From Mycosarcoma maydis (Eukaryota; Basidiomycota; Ustilaginomycetes; Ustilaginales): a stretch of 64,000 nt of DNA. Each line of letters starts with the position of its first letter. Position 1 is the first letter of the stretch. A model generated the notes under the pieces. It made no database searches and was not told the DNA's origin. It saw only the letters and a list, made by a program, of their open reading frames with translations. Position numbers and translations under genes: made by a program. Shown piece by piece: positions 1 through 9,539 of this stretch. The stretch covers positions 186,001 to 250,000 of the forward strand of contig NC_026488.1 in assembly GCF_000328475.2 (NCBI RefSeq), read 5' to 3'.

Positions 1-168
1 CCGGCGCTCGAAAACAGCCAGGACACGTGCTGGATCCAAGTTCCGAACAAGAGACACAATGTTGACATACGGAAGCGGTTGCTGGGGCCCTCAGCGCTCC
101 TGGATGATGATTGGTTCCGCAGCGTGAACCACGATCGTCAAACTCTTTTCTGTGGAACGGCAGGCTAG
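1..168 (+). CDS. possible C-terminal fragment of an unknown gene, cut by the window edge
   Basis: Frame 1 is open from the first base to a TAG at 166-168, giving 55 residues with no start visible. The fragment is polar and holds two cysteines (residues 10 and 51). No family is recognised. Such an open stretch can occur by chance, so this is only a possibility. The following 1.5 kb has no frame that looks coding. Confidence 0.2.
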   Translation, partial: PALENSQDTCWIQVPNKRHNVDIRKRLLGPSALLDDDWFRSVNHDRQTLFCGTAG

Positions 169-1663
169 CTCGAGGCAATGATCAGAGAGGCTAGGCAAGC
201 AGACATCGAGGATCGAGTGTGTCGAGTCGTGCGAATCACACCACGGCAGGGACCCAGTGGGCGAGGCCGATTTCGAATCCTGGCACAAAGTGCTGGTCTT
301 ATGCCCATGCACAAGCACGACTGCAATCCAGTTAGCCTCAAAGCTGTCCGACAATACCGGCTTCAACCTCGAGTGTGGACATCAGAAATGCTCATCGGAC
401 CAGATAGATTGATATGATGTCTTTGATCACCACGATGTGCTGATCCTTGTACAATCGCAACAATATTACGATAGAATTGGCAAAGCATCTACTCCAACAG
501 ACGATCAATGCAGACATCGAAAGATTCCAAACAACGCCCAGCGTCGATGTCCAATTGGCCCCACTGCGGCTCTGGTCGGCAAGATGTAAGCTCAGGGCGG
601 TGAGAGGCTCGAGCGTCCAAATTGACATGGACCGCTGCGAAGACCCGAGGCGCAATGCTGTGCCAGGGAACAGTTGGAACGATCAAAGTTTCATACTTGA
701 CCAGTAGTCGTCCACGACCATAAGCTCATCGATAGAGAGACGCAAGAGCATCAGAGCTGGCGAACAAGCTATACGAGCCGCCGCAACATGATTGGCAGCT
801 TGGTCGTCACGTTCAGAGTTAAGTTTGAATTTTGAGTGCTTCAAGGTTGAGCTGAGCCGATCCGAAACTGGGCAGAGCGTACCACGGCCCCCCTGTGCAC
901 ACAACGCTTCAGCACGGAGCGCCTGGCACCAAGGTGGGCGCTAAGAGCTACCAGGCGAGAAGGAGACATGACCCCTTCTGAGACGCCCATGCGCTCGGGA
1001 GATTAGAAGTCGCGAGCACTAGCATGAGAGAGAAAAGGATCGAATGGTTCGGGCCTTGCAGTTGGCGACGTTCCTTGCAACTTCCTACACCACTCTTTGA
1101 TGCAAAACAAAAGCATATTCCGTCTTTGGTGATCCCTGCGACGGCTCATGATCGACGAGTGTGCCTCTGTGAAAGCCTGGTTGAGCATTCGTGACTCAGC
1201 TTGTTGGTGAAGAGCATGTGTATGCTGTAGCAATGCAATCACAGAATCTGCATCTAACGTTCGAGCGCAGAATCGTGAATCACGAATCGTGAATGTAATC
1301 CGTGAATGTAGTACTACTCACGACTGTATTTGTGGCGCTCGTTTGGTCTGTTTTTCCTCTTCAAGATTCATTTTTGAGATTTTCTCCGTAAATTGATTCA
1401 TGATTGTCGCACTGCATATTATTTAATCGTCCCAAGCGTGAAGATGTCAGTAGTCACGAGTGTGAGACTCAAGTGTGGGCGCAGGTGATTCGTGAATAAC
1501 GATCATGTTCATGATTTCTGGTACAGGCTCGCTTAAACGAAAACAAAGAATTTACGAGAACCCCTTACGTATGAAGCGCTCTTGCTGGTGACCCAAGTTT
1601 GGATGAGGATCACTCACTGACGGCTTTCAACACAAAAGACCCCTTGCCGCTGAAAACGTATAG
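169..1663. other. intergenic, no gene recognised
   Basis: Only short overlapping frames on both strands, none with coding-like codon use or a family match. The part 1260-1560 is AT-richer and carries the interspersed motif (ATCGTGA/TCACGAT units around 1271-1297) and one ACTCACGACTG motif near 1316. Confidence 0.5.
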
Positions 1664-2344
1664 CGCATAACGTTGTTCCTGCGCTCGTCCTTGCACGTCC
1701 TGATTTCCGATGCCTTCTACCGCCCCCTTACCTTTGAGACCTGGCGCTCCTCCTCCTTCCGCTCGCATGCCCTGACCGCCGCCACAACCATCATCAGCTT
1801 GGCCCTGATTCTCGTTGTTTACGCCCTGCGGCTGTTTTGTATCGTCTTGCGCTTCTTAGGATGCTGTATCGCTTATGCTCAACGGACTTTGAAATCCCTT
1901 CTCGCTCGTCTTGGCGGCTTGTAACACGAATCCCGTCGCGATCGACAGGCGTCTGAGACCTCTAAAGTTCCGCATGATGTTCTTCCCAACAAGACAGGGA
2001 CTCGGTTAAGGCAGAGACAGAACCGCAAGCCACTGTACCACCGACTCTGGAAATCCTCGCTGTACCTTACAGCGCTGTATGGTCGCCGTCTCTCTACCAC
2101 TTTCACGCCGTGGATCCTGGAGAGCACCACTATCCACCCTGTCCATGGTCGCTGCATCCTGATCCGAGAGATACGAGGCTCGTGCTTTTCTTGCCACTTG
2201 ACCTCACCGGAAGACGGCTTGCCGCGCTCAGCCTTCGAGACGCTTGTGCATCTACTACTGTATCTCGTGTCTGCATGGCTTGAACCACTTGCTTGGGTGT
2301 TCAAAACCCCCTTTTGGCATTTAGCAGACTTTGATGCCTTTTAG
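1664..2344 (+). pseudogene. membrane-protein-like reading frame interrupted by one in-frame stop
   Basis: One frame is open from 1664 to a TAG at 2342-2344 except for a single TAA at 1922-1924. The first part (86 codons) has strongly C/G-ending codons and a hydrophobic segment (about residues 38-60 of the piece). The second part (139 codons) has another hydrophobic stretch near its end. There is no in-frame ATG at the front; an AG at 1662-1663 could be a splice acceptor. The stop could be removed by splicing from a weak GT inside the first part to the AG at 1949-1950, or the gene may be dead. No homologue is recognised. The matching minus-strand frame (1879-2304) is taken as a shadow because only the plus frame gives hydrophobic segments and consistent codon use. 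Confidence 0.35.
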
Positions 2345-3926
2345 GCGCTATGACCTGGCCTAAAGATCACCGTGCAGCTGCAAGGTGCGGGTCAGAGCAC
2401 AATACTGGAGCTCAGGAGAGAAGAGACGCTAACGATGGCGAGCTAGGCAAAGACACCTGCTATCAACGCGTCCGGTACCGCAGCAATCACAGAGACACCA
2501 CGTTTCTATTTTGGGTAGTGATGGCGAATACGTCGATCCATTCGTGATTAACATGGTAGAAACGATCGACGGCAGCGTCTCGAAAAGTCACGACGCAAGG
2601 GGCCTTTTTTGATAGCACATTACCATTTTTCCTGGATAAGCGCAGTTTGATGTGGTAGCCGCGCTTCTGCAGTAGCCAGCATGCCAAGCGGCAAGGGTGG
2701 GCCAAAGGGAGTGAGCAAGCTTTGGAGATCTCTATTTTCTCGCTTGCATGGTTGCAGCACAGTGATGTCCCTTGAAGATGCAGCCACTCAGCCCAAACCT
2801 CGGAGACCCTGAGCTGTCGAACCCATGCCGGGAGGTCATGCACAGCAGCTCCTGTTCGAGGAGCGCTGATCGACAGCTCAACTTGTCAGACACAGATACC
2901 CGAACTCCGTTGTTCTGGTGTGTGGGTGGGTGTGTGTGCCTCAGCCACTATTTGACACCTTGCTTCCCGCTAAACTTCCAGCCAGCAGGCCTGCATATCA
3001 GGGCTTCTGCTACTTGCTCCCTGCCTGGATTGATCCTCTTTCCTCGGGCCGCTCCTTCGACCTCTGATCTCCCTGTCTTGCTGTGATTGGCTCTGCATGC
3101 ATCGCGTACCTAAAACAGCTTGTGTGGCTTTCGTCCGTCTGCCTGTCGAACAAGGCGGTCCAAGCTCCTCTTTGCGTATTCCACCTGCAGTAGCCCAAAC
3201 TTGGCCTTTCCTGGATGTAGCTGTCGTGCTTCCACTGGGACCTTGCAGTGGCTGTCTTACCGACACATTGTAAGTGTATGTTTCAGAGCATGCCGTATCC
3301 TATCCCCTGCTTTTCACTTCGCCTCGAGACGCCTTAGCATGGCGCACTCTGCCCTTCCACCCCTGCCTCGAGCTCGCTCTAACCTGTGTCCCACGATCCC
3401 TGACTGGCGCGAAACCTTAGGCCTCTGCATCGTGCAACTTTGTTTCGTCTCGAATCGCGCCTCGAGCGCCAGGCTGGCAGTGGAAATATCTTTATCTGAC
3501 GACCTCGGTGTCCCCGGTGCACCTTCAACATCGTTTTGTTTCACCACGCTGCGCCTATCCAGTCGTGGCCATCTCCGAACGAGGATTCCTTCGGAATATT
3601 TCCCTGCCATCTGGTCGCTTGCCACATTCGGTCAGTAGATCAGTGATGGATCCATCTCCCAGCTTTTGCTTGACGATGGGCACGTTAGCACTCGTCGAGC
3701 ACCTTGGCTGCTGTTCGTTTCGTATCCCTGCCTCTTCTACCGTATACTGGATCGTACGAGGTGAGGCCGGGCCAAGCCTCTTGCACAGAGCCGATCGGAT
3801 GCACATCTCCGCCAGGCTCTGCTTGCCTTTCCTTTCTTGGAACACGCCCTCGTCTTTTGCCATGCGCTTCTATGCCAGCTTGACAGCTGCCTTCTACAGA
3901 CTCCGCTTTTGAGCGCCATCAAAGCA
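2345..3926. other. intergenic region upstream of rep1
   Basis: No convincing gene. Several overlapping frames of 60-170 codons occur on both strands, but their composition is odd (Ser/Arg/Cys-rich) and they shadow each other. This DNA probably carries the distal control region of rep1. A sequence CCAAAGGGA near 2702, one base off the U. maydis pheromone response element, was noticed but is not claimed. Confidence 0.45.
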
Positions 3927-3933
3927 TATAAAG
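3927..3933 (+). promoter_or_regulatory. probable TATA box of rep1
   Basis: TATAAAG lies about 220 bases before the rep1 ATG and is followed by a long pyrimidine-rich stretch (about 3950-4060), a common layout for highly expressed fungal genes, where transcription starts just after such a tract. Confidence 0.55.
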
Positions 3934-4151
3934 AAGCCCTTCGTTGGCCTCCCTCTCTCCTTTCTCTTCTCATCAAGTCACAGCTCCCCATCTCTTCCAC
4001 TCCACCCAGCTCTCTAGCCAGAAGCCTTCCCCCCTCCCTTTCTTTCCCCCATTGTGTCGTGTCACATCCTCGGTCTTCACCGCTCGCAAGAATCACACTC
4101 TCTTTTCATCTCTTTTCTAGTATCAACATTATCACAGCCTCGACTACAAAG

Positions 4152-6110
4152 ATGCCTTCCAAGATCGCGCTTTCCATCAGCGTGCTGACCGCCGCGCTCG
4201 GCATGGTCAGTGCCGCTCCCCACTACGAGTACAAGTCGTACAACGCCGGCCACAACGTTGAGTCGGTTGTCGAGAACAAGCTCGTCGACGCTTCCGACCT
4301 CACGCTCGGCGTCGACATTCTCAAGCGCACCGACTACAGCGCTTGCAAGAAGTACGTCTCTTCGTACAACGCCGGCTACAACGTCTACTCGATCAACGAG
4401 AACAAGCTGATCGACCTCAGCGATGCCACGGTCAAGCTGAGCCTGCTCACCAACAACGGTCGACCCGTCAAGACCTGGAACAAGGCCCCGCGCTACTGCC
4501 TCGAATACATCAAGAGCTACAACGGCGGCCACAACGTGATCATCGACAACGAGAACAAGCTGATCGACCTCTCGGGCCTCAACCTCGGCATTGACATCCT
4601 TAAGCGCAAGGCTCCCGAGTTCTCGTACTACAACCCTGGACACAACGTCAAGTCGACCACCGAGAACAAGCTGGTCGACGCCTCTGACCTGCTTGCCAAC
4701 GTCAACATCTTGAGCAAGCGTGGCGACAAGTACTCGTACTACAACGGTGGCTACAACGTTGAGTCGGACACGGAGAACAAGCTGATCGATCTCTCCGGTT
4801 TGCTTGCCAACATTGACATTCTCAAGAAGCGCACTGGCTCGCAGTACTCGTACTACAACGGCGGCCACAACGTCGAGTCGACCAACGAGAACAAGCTGGT
4901 CGACGCCTCTGACCTGCTTGCCAACGTCGACATCTTGAAGAAGCGCGGCGACAAGTACACGTACTACAACGGTGGCCACAACATCGAGTCGACCAACGAG
5001 AACAAGCTTATCGACCTCTCGGACCTTACCGCCAACGTCGGTGTTCTGGACGACGTTCACGTCAACATCGGTCTTCTCGACAAGCGCACCGACAAGTACT
5101 CGTACTACGACGGCGGTCACAACATCGAATTGACCAACGAGAACAAGCTGATCGATCTCTCGGACCTGCTTGCCAACGTCGACGTCTTGAAGAAGCGCAC
5201 TGACAAGTTCTCGTACTACAACGGTGGCCACAACGTTGAGTCGGACACGCAGAACAAGCTGATTGATGTTTCGCACCTGACTGCAATCGTTAACGCACTG
5301 AGCAAGCGCACCGACAAGTACTCGTACTACAACGGCGGACACAACGTCGAGTCGACCAACGAGAACAAGCTGATCGACCTTTCGGACCTCACGGCGCTCG
5401 TCAACGTTCTCAGCAAGAGGAGCCTCAAGGGATACGGATCCAAGATCCACGCTCGCGACATCTCGGAGGAGCTTTACCGCCGCACCAACGCCGACGAGGA
5501 CTGCACATGTGTCAAGAAGAGCAAGCCCACTCCTCCTAAGCAGACGGTAACCAAGCCATCTGCGGACTGCGATGCTCCTCCTGCCGTGACGCCCAAGCCC
5601 AAGCCTTCAACCAAGCCCTCGCCTTCGCCCACGACGCCTCCTCCGTCCAAGGACACTTCCAAGCCTACGACCAAGCCTGAGCCCAAGCCGCAGCCTTCGG
5701 ACAAGCCTGAGCCCAAGCCTTCGGACAAGCCTGAGCCCAAGCCTTCGGACAAGCCTGAGCCCAAGCCATCGGACAAGCCTGAGCCCACTCCTTCGCCCAA
5801 GCCTACTCCTCCCAAGGTCACCTGCGGCACGGACGAGGTGTACGTCGACGAGGGCCACAACGTGGTCTCGAAGAACTCGAACAAGCTGCTCGACTTGTCC
5901 AACATTTCGATCAACATTGGCATCCTGGACGGTCTTTTCGGAGGCAAGAAGTCCAAGGAGGTTGCTGCGGACTCGACGTGCACTTCCAAGCAGGGCTGCT
6001 GCGTTTCCAAGTCGGTGTACTACTACAACGGTGGAAACAACGTGCAGTCGAGCAACGAGAACAGCGGGATTGATCTCTCTGGTCTGAACCTCGGTCTCGA
6101 CATTCTTTGA
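4152..6110 (+). CDS. rep1: repellent protein Rep1 precursor (Kex2-processed repeat protein)
   Basis: Precursor of small surface-active peptides that coat aerial hyphae of smut fungi and make them water-repellent. It has 652 codons from the ATG at 4152. The frame is open further upstream, but that part is CT-rich leader after the TATA box. Residues 1-22 form a signal peptide (cut near VSA-AP). Residues 24-423 are a chain of about ten units with the core [18 protein letters not shown], most ending in a Lys-Arg Kex2 site: KR at 58-59, 151-152, 189-190, 226-227, 264-265, 311-312, 348-349, 385-386 and 422-423, plus RR at 443-444. Then comes a Pro/Lys-rich linker (about 458-555) with KPEPKPSD repeats, and two diverged units (about 562-595 and 622-652) in a Cys-containing tail with no Kex2 site between them. 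In U. maydis this gene is strongly expressed in filaments. Identification is firm. Confidence 0.96.
5690..5800 (+). repeat. in-frame tandem repeat in the rep1 linker
   Basis: A 24-base unit coding for KPEPKPSD is repeated about four times (residues about 510-545), nearly identical at DNA level, inside the Pro/Lys-rich linker. Such a tract is prone to length change between strains. Confidence 0.8.
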
Positions 6111-6673
6111 AGAAACACCTCTGGTTAGGGTTTCCTCATGCGCTGCTTGCAGATCGCTATGCAGATGGCGAGGTTCGGTTTGGCAAGTCCCCCCTTCTTT
6201 TAGACCGGTTGGGACTCGCAGTATCCACCACGCCACTTGTTGGCTTCGTTCCACAACGCTGATCTCAAATCGCTCTCGTTCTGGTTTCCGCTCGTCACGC
6301 TACCCCATCTCTCCTCCTCTTCGCGCCGCATCCCGCACATACTGTCTTTCTGGCTAGATTTCTTTCGCTTCGTCTTGTTCCTCATTTCGCGTATCCCTTG
6401 TCTGGGTTCCCTGGAAATCTCACATTCATTGTCCATCTAACTTGCTACGCTCTGGCTGTCGATCTGCGAGCCGCCAGCGGGCGGTTTTGGTGCGGAGCGT
6501 TTGTGCGCTAACTTGAGCACAGTTGTGCCGATGCGTTGTTGCGTGTGTTGCTTGACACTGACGAGTGAGTTGTACAACTATGGCTGACGCTTGAGCCGAC
6601 GTGATCACAGGCATACAGTTGCACACACGGTATGTGTCAGAGCACTGGTATTGCAGCACGCATCGGTGCTGTG
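6111..6673. other. convergent 3' region between rep1 and ERT1
   Basis: Holds the 3' untranslated parts of two genes pointing at each other. Short frames on both strands, none coding-like. No hairpin or repeat stands out. Confidence 0.5.
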
Positions 6674-9031
6674 CTACGTTGGATTGGTGGGCAGAAAGTT
6701 ACCGACGATCATATGTGGGATGTTCCACTGATCGCGCCTGATCGTGAAGGAAAAGCAGCAGTGTATAAATGCGGCTTTGGGATTATTGGGATCCTTCAAT
6801 ACGCCACTGGTGCTAGTAGCACCGGTTCCGGCCGCAACGCCGTGCTCCTTGCGCCTCGTCTCGCCCGTCACGGGCGTAATCTGCCCACTGGCACTAGCAC
6901 TCCTCTTTGCGCCCTCCTTGCCGCTCGTTGCTACAATGCTCTTGTTCTTGGTCCGCAAAACGCAGCTTGTCAAAACCGCCTTCTGGCCAGGATCAAAACT
7001 GACCGCTCCATACTTTTCCCAGTAGTTGACCGCGCTTTCTTCTGCCATGAGTTCGTAGATGCACAGCCTACCTTCGCGCAGACTCTCGATGGGGACGCCT
7101 ACAAGTTCGGCAAACTCCTTGTTGCCCTTGTAGATCTCACCTGTCCTTCTCCACAGGCACGCCGGAATGCCCTGCGTGCTGAAAACGCGGTCGTAGTCCA
7201 ACAGCAACCGTTCGAATGCCTCTTCGATAAACACCAGATCGATCGTAGTGAGTGACTGTGCAACCGCGCGGAAAGCAGGGCGGAACACCGAGAGCGGTTT
7301 CAGAATCCGTCGTTTCGACGCAGCCGACACGTTGCGCTCCATCCACCGGTTCAGCCGCGCATACCCGTTCACATGGTTGTACGGTCGGAGGAGGCCAGCT
7401 TCGTACTTGGCCTGAATGACGCGCGCCAGTCGCTCGTCGCGTGTTCCGTCCTTCTGATCAGCAGCGGTCAGGAAGAACCGCTCCTGTTTCGTCGATCCGC
7501 CTTGTAGCGAGGGCAGATACGAACCAGATGCCAGATTCGATGATGAGCTGGCGGATGAGCCACCACCATAGCCACCACCAGGTCCCGGTCCAGGCCCAGT
7601 ACCAGTGCCAATGACGGTACCAGTCGCAGTAGGGGCGGCCGAGAATGACGATCGTCGAGACCGCTTCCCGGGCCCTGGTTCGCTTGCGTTGTTACTGCTG
7701 TTACCGAGGTTGATGATCCCGGAGCCGAAAGCGTTGACTGCAGAAGCAGCGTTGTAGATCGATCCCGCGCCAGCACCTGCAGCTGTTGATGGCAATACAG
7801 CATTGCTACTACCGCCGTTGATCGCGGTCAGCGCCGTCAACCCTTCCAACCCAGCGATCCCCGAGATTGTATTCCTCCGGCTCTGCGATGGCGTGAATCC
7901 GCTACCGGATCCGGTACCTGCCATCGTCGCACTCGTCCCGGACATGCCCGGCGTCGCACCCGCTCCGAATCCAGGCCCGTCCAGGCTCTCCAGAAACTCG
8001 CTCAACAGCGTAAACTCATTCCCGCCCGCCGAGTCGCCGCCAAACCCACTTCCTCCGCCCTCATACCCTCCAGGACCACCGCCAAGCCCTAACCATCCTG
8101 CACCGCCCAATCCGGTCAATTCGCCAGCTGCGCCTTGCTGTTGCTGACTGTTGGGTGCGGCGAAAGGCTGCGCCGGCTGAGCAGCGGAGACGGCACTGGC
8201 GTTGGCGTTGTTGTTGGTATCATTGTTGAAGAGCGATGCGAGCGAAAGCATTCCTGTTGCAGCTCCCGAGGAAGACGAGGAGGGTTGCATGGCTGCTCCC
8301 GCTGTTGCTTGGGGTTTGAAGACGTGAGCAGCGTTAAAGTCTGCTCCTGTAGCATTGTTGTTCAAGGACGAATAAGGGACTGCAGAGGAACTGGCATATG
8401 GCGTGTTGTTGGCTGCTGTGGAACCTGCCAAGCCCAGTGTGGGGAAGAGGTCGGTTGTGGTCGGCGTAGAAGCGTTTCGCGATTCGGCTGCTGAAGCTGA
8501 TGGCGGAGCAGCTGTTGCTGAAGACGTAGGATTGGAGGAATGAGCTTGATGCTTTGGTGTTGCAGCAGCTGCTGATGTTCGCGTCTTGGCAGGTTTCGAC
8601 GGCGTCGCATTGGCACTCGACTCGTCCTTACCATCGTGAAGCGCCTTAGCCGGTGTAGCCTCGTCGTGACACAGATGTCCAATGTCCCTCTTGATACATC
8701 GTTGACACGGTCTGCCTTCATCGCACGTCATGTGTGAACGTCGACAGTAGATGCACGCCAGGTTCACCTTGCGCCTTTTCGACGGCTTTTTCTTGGCTGC
8801 TGCGGACGACGCGCCGGGCGAACTGTCTTCGGCTGCATCGTCGTTGACGCTAGACTCGCGCTTGACAGCGATGGCGACAGGAGAGCCGTTGGATGTGGAT
8901 GCTGCAGTAGGCGGGGCACTGGCGATTTTTTTGGCGTTGGATGGCGAAAAGGAAGAGTAGAGGCTGCGCGGATCAAAAGGTTGTGAAGAGGTGGCAGGAG
9001 CGGGAGCTGCGCCTGGTAGCGGAGGAGACAT
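6674..9031 (-). CDS. ERT1: zinc-cluster transcription activator of gluconeogenesis, Ert1/AcuK family
   Basis: Nuclear Zn(II)2Cys6 regulator, 785 residues, no intron. The zinc cluster is at residues 93-121 with spacing CX2CX6CX5CX2CX8C (C93, C96, C103, C109, C112, C121), preceded by a basic KKKPSKRRK stretch. Residues about 130-510 are low complexity (Ala, Ser, Gly, Asn). From about 515 the family hallmark begins (AKYEAGLLRPYNHVNGYARL), then EEAFERLLLDYDRVF and a PAS-like domain (about 606-695), and near the C terminus a conserved FSFTIRRDQWNIPHMIVGNF block. Ert1/AcuK/Rds2 proteins control PEP carboxykinase, fructose-bisphosphatase and mitochondrial genes during growth on non-fermentable carbon. 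The family is clear; which paralogue of the fungal pair this is cannot be settled by eye. Confidence 0.9.
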   Translation of the reverse strand: MSPPLPGAAPAPATSSQPFDPRSLYSSFSPSNAKKIASAPPTAASTSNGSPVAIAVKRESSVNDDAAEDSSPGASSAAAKKKPSKRRKVNLACIYCRRSHMTCDEGRPCQRCIKRDIGHLCHDEATPAKALHDGKDESSANATPSKPAKTRTSAAAATPKHQAHSSNPTSSATAAPPSASAAESRNASTPTTTDLFPTLGLAGSTAANNTPYASSSAVPYSSLNNNATGADFNAAHVFKPQATAGAAMQPSSSSSGAATGMLSLASLFNNDTNNNANASAVSAAQPAQPFAAPNSQQQQGAAGELTGLGGAGWLGLGGGPGGYEGGGSGFGGDSAGGNEFTLLSEFLESLDGPGFGAGATPGMSGTSATMAGTGSGSGFTPSQSRRNTISGIAGLEGLTALTAINGGSSNAVLPSTAAGAGAGSIYNAASAVNAFGSGIINLGNSSNNASEPGPGKRSRRSSFSAAPTATGTVIGTGTGPGPGPGGGYGGGSSASSSSNLASGSYLPSLQGGSTKQERFFLTAADQKDGTRDERLARVIQAKYEAGLLRPYNHVNGYARLNRWMERNVSAASKRRILKPLSVFRPAFRAVAQSLTTIDLVFIEEAFERLLLDYDRVFSTQGIPACLWRRTGEIYKGNKEFAELVGVPIESLREGRLCIYELMAEESAVNYWEKYGAVSFDPGQKAVLTSCVLRTKNKSIVATSGKEGAKRSASASGQITPVTGETRRKEHGVAAGTGATSTSGVLKDPNNPKAAFIHCCFSFTIRRDQWNIPHMIVGNFLPTNPT

Positions 9032-9539
9032 GGTGGACCATTCGGCGATCGATCCAGGGACTCAGTCGAAGAGATAGAGTGAAGATACCGAGAGCGTGAT
9101 TGTGATTGTGGTTGGGATGGTGGTGTTGGTAAAAGTCTTGGCTGGCCAAGTATACGGTGTACAGTCGCGAGTACATCTTATTCACATGGAAATTCACATT
9201 TACGATTCGTATTTCACGATGTGGACCGCTCATTACCGCGACTTGCCAATCCAAGTCCCCGCATTTTCCTTTTCCTTTTCCTTTTGTTTTTGTTTTTGTT
9301 TTTGCTTTTGCTTTTGGCCGAGACAGTGGATTTATAAGCGCTCAAATTCACGATTCTGGCTTCGAGGCGTGGGCATGTCACGATCAACGCGACGACAACC
9401 AAGTCTGTGAGTTACATTGATATGCATAATCACGAATATGCTTGCTCACTATTCACATTCATTCACAGATTCGAGCCCAGCTCTGAAGGACAGGAATGCA
9501 CTTGAAACAGCAATCAGCTGCGACTATGGCCGACGCTGT
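9032..9539. other. ERT1 upstream region
   Basis: About 500 bases between the ERT1 start and the stop of the METTL16-like gene on the same strand. It contains a TTTTCC/TTTTTG hexamer tract (9265-9317) and motif units near 9200-9222. No gene seen. Confidence 0.5.
9265..9317. repeat. hexanucleotide microsatellite
   Basis: Three related hexamers follow each other: TTTTCC several times, then TTTTTG, then TTTTGC. It lies about 250 bases upstream of the ERT1 ATG. Confidence 0.85.

Noticed and set aside
1879..2304. 141-codon minus-strand frame
   Set aside because: Shadow of the plus-strand frame at 1664-2344; Arg/Ser-rich with no hydrophobic core or known domain.
2702..2711. CCAAAGGGA as a possible pheromone response element upstream of rep1
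   Set aside because: One mismatch to ACAAAGGGA and about 1.45 kb from the ATG; a single 9-mer with a mismatch is expected by chance.
3120..3638. 172-codon plus-strand frame upstream of rep1
   Set aside because: Cys/Ser/Arg-rich with several overlapping frames on both strands; no family features and codon use unlike rep1.
4077..5450. 457-codon minus-strand frame opposite rep1
   Set aside because: It mirrors the Rep1 repeats in an antisense register; its Val/Asp-rich repeats follow from the rep1 codon pattern, and the plus strand has a signal peptide and Kex2 sites.
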